Assembly (NCBI RefSeq): GCF_025567385.1
Contig: NZ_JAOQJU010000007.1
Coordinates: forward strand, 1-64,000
DNA length: 64,000 bases
Source of the DNA: Claveliimonas acetigenes
GTDB taxonomy: Bacteria > Bacillota > Clostridia > Lachnospirales > Lachnospiraceae
Direction: 5' to 3'
Each line of letters opens with the position of its first letter. The first letter of the stretch is position 1. The translations under genes and the position numbers were made by a program. The notes under the pieces were generated by a model, which saw nothing but the letters and a program-made list of their open reading frames with translations, was not told the origin of the DNA and did no database searches. This document shows positions 17,301 through 24,186 of the stretch, one piece after another.

Positions 17301-18600
17301 CGTTTCCATCTCTAAGTACAATGTCAGAACAGGTTGGAATACGTGTAATTTTAAGCCTATAAGACTGTATCATCGTATACCCGGCGTCACTTGTATACCT
17401 TGCATCTAACGGGATTTCTCTGCCTTCCATTCCTTCTGCAATGCAGAACGCCAACGCGTTGGTGCTGCTCTCCCAGCTTCTGTTAATGGACGCATAATTT
17501 GTGCCGCTGGTTCCGATATAATTTGCCCTCAGAACCGCTCCTTCCGGAAGCTCTCCGCCACGCTCTACATACAGATTCATGGAACCGTTGGCATTTACAT
17601 CTTCTATAAAATATTCCGCCGTATGCGTTCCTAAATCACAAGTTCCCGCATATGCCGGGTAGTTCTCTGTTCTGTTATTTCTCAGAACCCTGACCTCGCC
17701 AAACCACTGGCCGGATGGAAGTTCTATGGGCAGTACGGTGCTGCCATTTACCGTAACGCTTCCCTCTGTCCGGTTATAACTTCCGTCAGATATGGAAAAA
17801 GTGTAATCTCCATCTCTTAATTCGATGGATGTTCCTTCTGCAGTAGTGACGTTTCCATAGGTGTCTGTAAATGCAAGTTCCAGGTCATCTACTTTATTTC
17901 CTCCCTGCATTGCCTCTACCGTCAACGTATGCTCCGGTTTGCTTAATTCCTGCTCATACGCAGCAATTGCCTGATTCAATGCCTCCAGCAGCTCGCCGGC
18001 TTTGCCGCTGTCTGCCGTGTAAAGCCCCTTTAATGCGTTCTGGTACGCAGTCTGTGCGGGCGCATAATTTTTCACGCCATTTGTCATGGCATTGTATTCA
18101 CCCATACGTTGAATCATCGCCGCCATGTTCACAGAATACAATTCACTGTTTTCTGTAAAAGCAACTACCGTAACCTTGTTGTCTATCACGCCGGGTTTTC
18201 TGCCAAGTGTGTAATCTCCGTCGTTAAAGAAAATCACAAAGTTTCCTTCAACACCTTGAATCGAACTCACAAAACCTGTTTGGATTCCTCCGAATTCATA
18301 TCCCGACGATGCAAGCGCTTCCTGCACCGACTGGTCTTTTGTGTAGTCTACCTTGACAGGTTCAATCAATACCTGTGATTCTGTTACTGCCGACAATATA
18401 AACGAGCCATCTTCCGTTACTTCCTGCGTATCCTCGCTATAAGGAGCCACATCTGTTACGGCTGCAGACTCTATATCATCTGCCTTTGTTTCGCTTGTCT
18501 GTGCATCTGCTGCCTGTGATACCATCGGAATATTTACCTGCAGCACCATGAGTGCACAGAGAATACCCGCCAGCAGACGTTTCCATCTTGTCATCTTCAT
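11317..18600 (-). CDS. Giant secreted S-layer-homology surface protein of the B12-regulated operon
   Basis: This 2427-residue protein starts at ATG 18600 behind AAGGAGGAG. Residues 1-31 are a signal peptide (RLLAGILCALMVLQV, then SQAADA). A region near 70-120 (VQEALASSGYEFGGI, SSIQGVEG) resembles a DUF4430 domain. Cadherin-like beta-sandwich repeats span about 400-800. A PQQ-type propeller follows (about 920-1370, with motifs such as YKMDTLTGEVV). Then come an Ig-like domain with KIGDAFDPTGMQV, two near-identical 314-residue modules (about 1450-2080), a Big_2 domain (VLPENATDKSITWISD) and three SLH repeats (about 2240-2425; FPDVQKGEWYTDAI is typical). SLH repeats bind pyruvylated wall polymers, so the protein is anchored outside the cell. 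It is the last gene of the operon, 35 bp after tgpA. The ligand is unknown; corrinoid or complex binding is inferred from context. Confidence 0.85.
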   Translation of the reverse strand: MKMTRWKRLLAGILCALMVLQVNIPMVSQAADAQTSETKADDIESAAVTDVAPYSEDTQEVTEDGSFILSAVTESQVLIEPVKVDYTKDQSVQEALASSGYEFGGIQTGFVSSIQGVEGNFVIFFNDGDYTLGRKPGVIDNKVTVVAFTENSELYSVNMAAMIQRMGEYNAMTNGVKNYAPAQTAYQNALKGLYTADSGKAGELLEALNQAIAAYEQELSKPEHTLTVEAMQGGNKVDDLELAFTDTYGNVTTAEGTSIELRDGDYTFSISDGSYNRTEGSVTVNGSTVLPIELPSGQWFGEVRVLRNNRTENYPAYAGTCDLGTHTAEYFIEDVNANGSMNLYVERGGELPEGAVLRANYIGTSGTNYASINRSWESSTNALAFCIAEGMEGREIPLDARYTSDAGYTMIQSYRLKITRIPTCSDIVLRDGNGTSLLTDFSATQTEYTLNTIDSVIEVETSPYGEEGYTISVDAVQKESGNRVKLQDGENTFSVRVSYKDGQKNTYTFTVNKIAAAEVTLTMEEGVTAEIFNANDNLVSPKEGSTYELIPGENYYYVGTVQENYHTRAEFTAEAGTSISVAAPEVVEGISDFAAYDNSNKTTRKPFSADKEFSADIWQYRYTVSDALSAFYAQATPADGYTVDAVYRKQTTVASTNGVLANTRLRYVVDESGSATSVLNVIRAGGYGNTITLHVFKTSGDVTYYQDYVLDLVRSLHLRSMEASIENESIAFCDKDGEALEFDRDITDYYAVLPASAEKITVNAHFTNEQSATEYDGGYYAVADGVRYEDLSELEFSLDTSKEEETKEIRICHTNEDTESSVYRLVLKKQNPVDVTFRVDFDDAADETAEKPEPIFFVVSQLNNEPVFAENGVFRLMPGVPYTYTVTANGYVSQKVTDYKVEAGSGPVQISVTMAATAAQKPEELEAVWPSLRDENNNGIISANTPIQAEDTVLYWANKTAFTGYCGNPILVDGYLYTYDNEHIYKMDTLTGEVVLTSPDKLVAKSSFSIQPPTYGGGMVFVGLSGGKVQAFDAKTLESLWVYTDDLGGQPNSTITYKDGYVYTGFWNNETKDANYVCLSVADEDPEDGFEEKTASWTHTQAGGYYWAGSYNSDEFMLVGTDDGESGYTIGYAHVLSIHPKTGKVLDDIQLPHVGDLRSNITYDCEGENPTYDYYFTTKGGYFYRISVNEDGTFKEDSLKYVKLENGTSTASMSTSTPTVYNGRAYVGVAGSSQFGAYSGHNIAVIDLASMETAYSVPTQGYPQTSGLLTTAYDTEGTGKVYVYFFDNYTPGKLRVISDQPGQTEAAEVTQETNKDITYDTAYVLFTPSGAQAQYALCTPIADEYGTLYFRNDSNHMMALGATIQKIEVTKLPDKTAYKIGDAFDPTGMQVTATYTNGTTRDITRAVSYSEEALQETDTDFPITYEHVLYQNKDGETGVEYTAPMTAIQLQIVSEEEAAVIDKIEAIGEVTLDSEAAIKEARAAYDALPEDSQAKIADYAAVLTDAEAALKELQKNDNITCYVRAEGKTQTEVPLTKVTLNKHEIPSFASYGLKGAPDDMDYITPLHLLLQAMKDRGMEEELAQVDIASAGWINSLFDWGADNLCVSGGIDLPDVSSKCQAEEGKVYTFYGADGDWGSFGYTAYGFFGEFTEGSGYTEKGADETWEKTAETGEPVEFTYLYTSSMHTPQNGPCYDADGGYAKVYVGKDGAETVTEEDYRNDITVDSEGKFAVTFDKAGTYVVSARYYTAEGMLSASSAYCKITVKDTAGDEAAAVIEKIEAIGEVTLDSETAIKEARAAYDALSQNGQARVTNYTVLTDAEAALKELQKNDNITCYVRAEGKTQTEVPLTKVTLNKHEIPSFASYGLKGAPDDVDYITPLHLLLQAMKDRGMEEELAQVDIASAGWINSLFDWGADNLCVSGGIDLPDVSAKCQAEEGKVYTFYGADGDWGSFGYTAYGFFGEFTEGSGYTEKGADETWEKTAETGEPVEFTYLYTGSMHTPQNGPCYDADGGYAKVYVGKDGAETVTEEDYRNDITVDSEGKFAVTFDKAGTYVVSARYYTAEGKLSASSAYCRVTVKEAPVKEVPVTGLTVRPETLSMEKGTTQKLEVTVLPENATDKSITWISDNENAATVDAQGTVTAVEKGEATITAETANGRKAHCKITVKDTVGDEAAAVVKKIAAIGEVTLESEAAITDARKAYDALSEKAKEKVTNYQTLADAEAKLQELKDAAKKLPFLDVNEQDWFVDYVTYVYENQIMTGLNNTHFGPYDVLARAQFAMILYRMNGTPKVDYTTRFPDVQKGEWYTDAILWAAQTGVVTGYTDSGLFGPSDYINREQMAVMMYRYVNYKGYKSDAPADISNYKDAVQVSEFAEDAMKWAVGNGIIEGKVNDDGVTYRLDPQGNASRAECATIIMRFKEKFETAGN
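12370..14253 (-). repeat. Tandem 942-bp duplication inside the SLH protein gene
   Basis: Two copies, offset by exactly 942 bp (314 codons), are almost identical in bases and residues. Each starts with a helical AIGEVTLDSE...AYDAL segment and contains a domain with ITCYVRAEGKTQTEVPL, ITPLHLLLQAMKDRG and YTFYGADGDWGSFGYTAYGF, ending with SARYYTAEG. A third, shorter copy of the helical segment follows the Big_2 domain. The low divergence points to recent duplication or gene conversion. Confidence 0.85.
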
Positions 18601-18635
18601 TCTTCTCCTCCTTTTTCCTTTTTATATCATGTCCT

Positions 18636-20873
18636 TCAGTCATAAAGCCAAAGGATCCAATGATATCTGAATCCCTGAAACCAACGGTTTCTTTTTTTGC
18701 AGGAAGCAAGAACCTTTTTGGTAAATTCCCGCATGTTTTCTCTCTGTTTCTCTGTCATAACATGACTGCTGAACATCGCCTCCTGATGAATCTGCCGGAT
18801 TTCATCTCCTGCATCTACATCTGCAAGCCGGAAACGCTGTATCAGCATCATACAATAGGCATATAACTCTACAATCGCTGTTCGGTTGTCGCTTTCAGCA
18901 ATCTGCCGCCAAAACCGTTTCAATCGGTTTCTCCGACGGATAATCCAACAAATCAAAGCTATCATAAGAACCAGCAGAAGCAGAATTCCAACTGCCAGTA
19001 TTTTCTTCGCCTCAAACCGGAATACATTTCTTGCGTCCGGCTCCTGCTGTTCTTCCTTCGGACTTTTCTGGGGGGCATATTTTAACGGATTTTGCCGGAA
19101 CGTATTTCCCGTACCATCCCCCATACCGTCAGAGACGGCTGCTGCTGTTTCCAGAAGCTCATCCTCATCAATGTAGCCCGGCGTCACTTCAAAAGGTATC
19201 CAGCCGACTCCATCCATATAATATTCTGCCCATGCGTGGGCATGTGCTTCTCCAAGACCTATTTTCTCGCCTGCTTCATACTCGGAAGCCTCATAAGCAG
19301 AAAGATAATATCCCTCTGCATATCTTGCGGGTACGCCAAAATACCGCAGCATCAAAACCGCCGCTGTAGCATAGTGTACGCTGTATCCGCATTTGCTCTG
19401 TTCCAGTGTATACTGCAAAAAATCATTTTTTCCATTCAGCGTCTGTACGGACTCATCGTACGTAAGCCGTTCTTTCAATGTATCCTGAATCAGCTCCAGT
19501 ACCTCCGACAACGACCTTTCCGTCTCCTCCTGTTCAAAAATCCTGCTCAGAACACCTACGGCGCTATTTGTAAGCTGCAAATCATTCTTATAGACAAATT
19601 CCCGGTAACTTTGCTCTTCTTTCAGGTACTCCTGCACTGCATTCTCCGACTGACGGCCCGCCAGGAGCGCCGCCGCTTCATACCATTCCGGCACACTTCC
19701 TGCCGTATAAGAAACCGTGTAGCTCTCTCCGGCAGAATCCGGAAGGTTCATTCCAATAGAAGAAGAAGGTGTTTCTCCAATTCCGTCAGAATCCAATATT
19801 CCGGCATCTTCCAGCGCGCAGGGAAGGTATAGATGCCCTTTACACGCCGTCTTTCTTTCAACACTTAATGTATACACATCAGCATTCCCCGTCAATTCCG
19901 AAACTTTTGCGATACTGTTTTGTTGATAGAAACCATTTTTATGCAGCCAATAAAACAGCGTTTCTCCTTCTATATTTGCCTCTTCACTCACGCCCTCCCA
20001 GGACGTTCCGGTATAAGTCTCTCCCACCATCCCCCGCAGATAAAGCTTCTGCGGTTTTTCCATCGTTAAAATAAGGGAATCATTTCCTGTTTTCACGAAG
20101 CGTCCCAAATTCGATAAATTTCCTTCCGGCATTGCATCGTTTCCCTCATCACAGACCTTCTTGTGAACAGCCCGTTTCCACTGACTCACCTGAAACTCTG
20201 TATCCACATCCACTGCATGTCCGATTGCTGCCCCCAGAAACAGGCAAAGAAGAATCCCTCCTGCGCACAAAAGCCAATTTCTGAGGCTGCTTCCCTTCCA
20301 TAAGGGCTGCATTTTCTGCCAAAAACAAAAGCCCACCGCCCCGGCCGCAAGAAGCAGCCATCCATAATCCACTGCTGCAAAGCCGATGATACTTAAACCG
20401 GCGGCGGCAGCCATGAAAAGGGCGAGCATCCATTTCTTTCTTCCTGCCACAACCTGCCAGACCAGTAAAACAAGAAGCCCGGTAATGATAGCTGCCGTAT
20501 AATAAATTCCCTGTTCATTGTCCACCGGGAAATCCAGATATATCTTTCCGGATTTTCCGGTAAAAAATGTTAAAATCTCATTACAGATTTCATAAAAGCC
20601 ATCTCTCGCCATCCGATATCCTGCCAGAATCAAAAGCAGTAAACTTCCTCCTCCAAAAGGTATCCTATAATCCTGATATTTTTCCGGCAGCACACTGTAG
20701 AAAATACACACAATCCCTGCACCCAGACTATAGAGCCACCACCGGGGTTCCAGCTTAGCAATCCCGGAGAAAAGGATTCTTACAAGTCCCGTTGTAATCA
20801 ATAGGGAAAGAAGCATATAGCCCACTGTATCTTTTTTATGTTGTTCTTCTGCCTGTATCTGTAATCCTTTCAC
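18636..20873 (-). CDS. TgpA-like membrane transglutaminase
   Basis: This 745-residue protein starts at GTG 20873 with AAGGAG 9 bp upstream. At least five N-terminal membrane helices (to about residue 215) are followed by an extracytoplasmic transglutaminase-core domain and one more helix near 625-650. The catalytic Cys is in CGYSVHYATA (about 495) and the His in HAHAWAEYYMDG (about 547). The third position, usually Asp in a DPT motif, is Glu here (WIPFEVTPGY). MoxR, DUF58 and TgpA genes often travel together, and their joint role is thought to be in envelope protein processing or cross-linking. Here the trio lies between the transcobalamin-like genes and the SLH giant, so it may assemble or modify those surface proteins (inference). 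Confidence 0.85.
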   Translation of the reverse strand: MKGLQIQAEEQHKKDTVGYMLLSLLITTGLVRILFSGIAKLEPRWWLYSLGAGIVCIFYSVLPEKYQDYRIPFGGGSLLLLILAGYRMARDGFYEICNEILTFFTGKSGKIYLDFPVDNEQGIYYTAAIITGLLVLLVWQVVAGRKKWMLALFMAAAAGLSIIGFAAVDYGWLLLAAGAVGFCFWQKMQPLWKGSSLRNWLLCAGGILLCLFLGAAIGHAVDVDTEFQVSQWKRAVHKKVCDEGNDAMPEGNLSNLGRFVKTGNDSLILTMEKPQKLYLRGMVGETYTGTSWEGVSEEANIEGETLFYWLHKNGFYQQNSIAKVSELTGNADVYTLSVERKTACKGHLYLPCALEDAGILDSDGIGETPSSSIGMNLPDSAGESYTVSYTAGSVPEWYEAAALLAGRQSENAVQEYLKEEQSYREFVYKNDLQLTNSAVGVLSRIFEQEETERSLSEVLELIQDTLKERLTYDESVQTLNGKNDFLQYTLEQSKCGYSVHYATAAVLMLRYFGVPARYAEGYYLSAYEASEYEAGEKIGLGEAHAHAWAEYYMDGVGWIPFEVTPGYIDEDELLETAAAVSDGMGDGTGNTFRQNPLKYAPQKSPKEEQQEPDARNVFRFEAKKILAVGILLLLVLMIALICWIIRRRNRLKRFWRQIAESDNRTAIVELYAYCMMLIQRFRLADVDAGDEIRQIHQEAMFSSHVMTEKQRENMREFTKKVLASCKKRNRWFQGFRYHWILWLYD

Positions 20874-20892
20874 AGATTTTGCTCCTTCTCTT

Positions 20893-22056
20893 CTACAATT
20901 CTATTGTTTCTAAGTCTTCCTGATAATTTTCGGCCGTAAAAACTACTACCGGAAAAACAGGATGACTTACCTCTTTGTCACAAACAACCATCGTTACCGC
21001 ACTCTCCCCTGCAAAAATCTCATGTTCCGGCACTGTTTTCCCAAAATAAATGATTTTACCAAAACTCCGGCCATTTATACCATAAGCAGAAATCCGTCCG
21101 CTGCTTCCGAACGTCTCTTCATTCTCCAAAATTTCTGCGCCATATTTCAACATCCTTGGAATTGCAGAAATATTGTCCTCCTCCGTCTGAATTTCTTCAA
21201 ACACTTCTTCTCTTCCTTCGCTCCATCCCAACGTAAATGTAATCCCCTGCCGGACAAGTTCCTGCGCAATAGAGACCGTACATTCCGCCATCGCATCCAT
21301 TTCCTCCGCCGTAGAAGCCGCTGCATTCTTATCCCAGAACAAAAGCAGGGATTTCTCCACCGGGAAGGATGCTTCCTTTACAATCAATTGCTGTCTTTTG
21401 GAAGACAGTTTCCAGTGAATCTGCCTTAGGCTGTCCCCCTCTGCATATTCCCGCAGACTGAAAACTTCTGCAGCATCGTTTCCTTTTCTTTCCTGAGACC
21501 AGGAATCTGCATCTTCCTGCCTTGCCGCCTCCTGCTTAAGCAGGACACGGGGTTCAAATGTATCCGGCAAAACGGCAACTCTGCCCTCTGCCTGTACACT
21601 ACATTTCACAGGCAGAAATCCCGCCCAGTCCATCAGATAACTTTTCCGGACAGACAATTCCAGATACCCGCATTTATCAGAAGAAATAGAAAGCTCTTTT
21701 CTGACCGTTCCCCGGGATGGGGCAGACATAAAAAGGATTTCTTCTGTTCGTTCGCCTGTCAGCCTGTTACACATTTCTACGCTGCAAAGCACACATGCCG
21801 CAGGAATCCATGACGGATTCGTTATCTGCAGACAAACGGTTTTCCCTTCCCTCTTCTCCACCGTTGCCGGGGTCTGAAATTCTGCCTCCAATTTCTTCTT
21901 GAGCAGAAGATTCATTCCATAAGATATAACAGGGAACACGCCCCACGCTCCCAGACAGATCCACGCCGTCCGTCCTCCCTGTCCCACTGCCAGCAGACAA
22001 AAAATCCCCAATACGAATATCCATCCCGACAGCGAAGAAATAATTTTCTTTGTCAT
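20893..22056 (-). CDS. DUF58 domain protein
   Basis: This 387-residue protein's ATG overlaps the moxR stop (ATGA, 22053-22056), so the two are translationally coupled. Two closely spaced N-terminal helices (residues 10-45) are followed by a beta-rich part and the DUF58 signature LREYAEGDSLRQIHWKLSSK (about residues 200-220). A von Willebrand A-like fold comes after it (SLLLFWDKN). DUF58 proteins are regular partners of MoxR ATPases. No enzymatic activity is known for the family. Confidence 0.88.
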   Translation of the reverse strand: MTKKIISSLSGWIFVLGIFCLLAVGQGGRTAWICLGAWGVFPVISYGMNLLLKKKLEAEFQTPATVEKREGKTVCLQITNPSWIPAACVLCSVEMCNRLTGERTEEILFMSAPSRGTVRKELSISSDKCGYLELSVRKSYLMDWAGFLPVKCSVQAEGRVAVLPDTFEPRVLLKQEAARQEDADSWSQERKGNDAAEVFSLREYAEGDSLRQIHWKLSSKRQQLIVKEASFPVEKSLLLFWDKNAAASTAEEMDAMAECTVSIAQELVRQGITFTLGWSEGREEVFEEIQTEEDNISAIPRMLKYGAEILENEETFGSSGRISAYGINGRSFGKIIYFGKTVPEHEIFAGESAVTMVVCDKEVSHPVFPVVVFTAENYQEDLETIEL

Positions 22057-23000
22057 CGAATCTTTGACTCCTTCATCTCCGGTTTATCTACATGCTCCAG
22101 AATCTCTTCCAAAAGACCTTCCGCTGTCTGCTCATGAAGCCTCGCTTTTGCTGAGAGAATCAGCCTGTGTCCACAGACACACTTGAAAATCTCTGCCACG
22201 TCTTCCGGTATCACATAATCTCTTCCATGTATAAATGCACACGCCTTTGCTGTCCTGCACACCGCCAGCGCTCCTCTGGGGCTGACGCCCAATTGAATGT
22301 AGGGATTGTTTCTGGTCTCCTCTGCCAGATCCGTGATATAATTATAAATCGGGTCGCTTACATGTACATTCGTTACTTGTTCTGTAACCGCAAGCAAATC
22401 CGGGATCGCAAGAACAGGCTGCACCCGCTCCATAGGATCTGTATGATGCCTGTCTTTCATAATTTCTACCTGACTTGCCCGATCCGGATATCCCATAGAA
22501 AGGCGCATCAGGAAACGGTCCAGCTGTGCCGCGGGAAGCATCTGTGTTCCCGCCGAGCCTGCCGGATTCTGCGTCGCCAGTACAATAAAAGGCTCCTCTA
22601 ACTTTCTTGTTACTCCGTCTACTGTTACCTGCCGCTCTTCCATTGCCTCCAGAAGCGCTGACTGGGTCTTGCTTGACGTCCGGTTGATTTCATCTGCAAG
22701 CAGCAGATTTGTCATAATCGCTCCAGGCTTATAGGTAAGCTCTCCCGTCTTCATATCATAAATAGAGAATCCGATAATATCCGACGGCATCGTATCTGAC
22801 GTAAACTGTATTCTCCGGCTGTCCAGCCCCAATACCTTCGCAAATGCAGCCGCCAGTGTGGTTTTGCCCGTTCCCGGCACATCCTCCAACAACACATGTC
22901 CCTGGGCCAGCACCGCAATCAACACTTTTTGAATGACGTCATCCTTTCCGACAATTACTTTTTTCATTTCTTTCTGAATCAGCTCTATTTTTTCCTGCAT
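22053..23000 (-). CDS. MoxR-family AAA+ ATPase
   Basis: This 315-residue protein starts at ATG 23000 (MQEKIELIQKEM) with AAGGAGAG upstream. The reading frame opens further upstream but has no site there. Walker A is DVPGTGKTTL (about residue 42) and Walker B is LLLADEINR. Sensor 1 is VLATQNPAG and the arginine-finger and lid regions are intact. MoxR proteins act as chaperone-like ATPases that mature membrane or secreted complexes. The start overlaps the end of the alpha/alpha-toroid gene by 16 bp, and the end overlaps the DUF58 gene. Confidence 0.93.
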   Translation of the reverse strand: MQEKIELIQKEMKKVIVGKDDVIQKVLIAVLAQGHVLLEDVPGTGKTTLAAAFAKVLGLDSRRIQFTSDTMPSDIIGFSIYDMKTGELTYKPGAIMTNLLLADEINRTSSKTQSALLEAMEERQVTVDGVTRKLEEPFIVLATQNPAGSAGTQMLPAAQLDRFLMRLSMGYPDRASQVEIMKDRHHTDPMERVQPVLAIPDLLAVTEQVTNVHVSDPIYNYITDLAEETRNNPYIQLGVSPRGALAVCRTAKACAFIHGRDYVIPEDVAEIFKCVCGHRLILSAKARLHEQTAEGLLEEILEHVDKPEMKESKIR

Positions 23001-24148
23001 TTTTCTCTCCTTCCCTTCCGCCTTTTTCCCACTATTATCAGAAACGCCGCTATGAAAACCAAAACAGCGCAAGAGGCGGCCGCCCATTCCCACGGAAATG
23101 TTTCCGCCTCCACACTCTCAGGTGCGCCATAGTCTGTAAAATCCAGTATCCATCCTCCGTCTGTCCGCAGCTTCTCCACTGCCTCCAGCGCCAGCAGCGC
23201 CTGATAGGTGGCAATCCGGTCTGCCTCTTCCTCTTCAGCCGTATGTCTGTACCATCCGTCGTCTCTGCGAAATACTTGCAGCCCGTCCAGCAAAAAGTTA
23301 TCCCCTTTATGAAATTCTTCCACCGATGCCGGGTCCATGCCCAGCGCACACAGAGCCAAGATTGTCTGGGCAGTAGCCTCCACACTCTCTCCGCTCCCCG
23401 TCTCAATCATTCCATTTTCTGTCATCTGTTCCGACAGCCACAAAACAGCTCTCCCTACGGCATCTGCCACCTCCGCTTGTCCCCGGTAGGGCGCAAGAGC
23501 CTGAACTGCCATTGCAGTAATGTCCGCATCTCCCTGCTCGTCTCCTACTAACGCAAAGGATCCGTCTTCACACTGGCAGGCCAAAAGCTGCTCTGTTATC
23601 TGTTCTCTTGTATACTTTGCTCCCTCCGGCACCTCATAATTTCCTGCATCCAATGCAAGCAGCGCATAAATCAATCCGTTAGACCCCTGCAGGTTCAGAC
23701 TTTCCCCAACAAAATCATAGGTTCCGTCGGCAATCAGATTTATCTCTTCTTTTTGGGCATCCACATGCAGAGGATTCCCCCCGAGCGCCAGCATTACGAG
23801 AGAAATTCTCTGGTATTCCGTCGCTTTCACAGAATCCAGCATACCATTCTCCTGATATTGCTTTTCTACATAATCCTGCAGCCGGTTCAGATAGTCCTGG
23901 TATGCGTCCTTCTTTCCCGAAAGCGCCAGCGTAAGCGCTGTCCAATCACTCCCCGCCGCCCCGGCTGTCATATAGTTTTCATCCCTCAAAAGATATTCTT
24001 CTTTTGATTCTGCACTATTTTGTAATGCAGATGCTGTCTGGCTGATTTGCTCAGCAATTTCCGTTTCATTCTGCGCATATACAGTCTGTATACACAGCAG
24101 CAAGAACATTCCGATTGCAGCTATACTTCTGCTGATTTTCTTTTTCAT
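22985..24148 (-). CDS. Secreted, membrane-anchored alpha/alpha-toroid protein, transcobalamin alpha-domain-like
   Basis: This 387-residue protein starts at ATG 24148 behind AGGAG. A signal peptide (IAAIGMFLLLCIQTVYA) is followed by a prenyltransferase/squalene-cyclase-type toroid. It shows repeated helical hairpins with QCEDGSFAL, DADITAMAVQAL, SVEATAQTILALCALG and RIATYQALLALEAV motifs. A C-terminal helix (AASCAVLVFIAAFLIIVG) and a basic tail anchor it in the membrane. The same fold forms the alpha domain of intrinsic factor and transcobalamin. Its neighbour upstream carries the matching beta domain, and a cobalamin riboswitch leads the operon, so corrinoid binding is the best guess. The prenyltransferase catalytic metal and Asp motifs are not evident. 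Confidence 0.8.
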   Translation of the reverse strand: MKKKISRSIAAIGMFLLLCIQTVYAQNETEIAEQISQTASALQNSAESKEEYLLRDENYMTAGAAGSDWTALTLALSGKKDAYQDYLNRLQDYVEKQYQENGMLDSVKATEYQRISLVMLALGGNPLHVDAQKEEINLIADGTYDFVGESLNLQGSNGLIYALLALDAGNYEVPEGAKYTREQITEQLLACQCEDGSFALVGDEQGDADITAMAVQALAPYRGQAEVADAVGRAVLWLSEQMTENGMIETGSGESVEATAQTILALCALGMDPASVEEFHKGDNFLLDGLQVFRRDDGWYRHTAEEEEADRIATYQALLALEAVEKLRTDGGWILDFTDYGAPESVEAETFPWEWAAASCAVLVFIAAFLIIVGKRRKGRREKCRKK

Positions 24149-24186
24149 AGCTTCTCCTGTCATTTTATAGGTTCCTTCTCAGGTCT

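Noticed and set aside
19092..19832. 246-codon plus frame
   Set aside because: Antisense to tgpA, without a ribosome site or domain.
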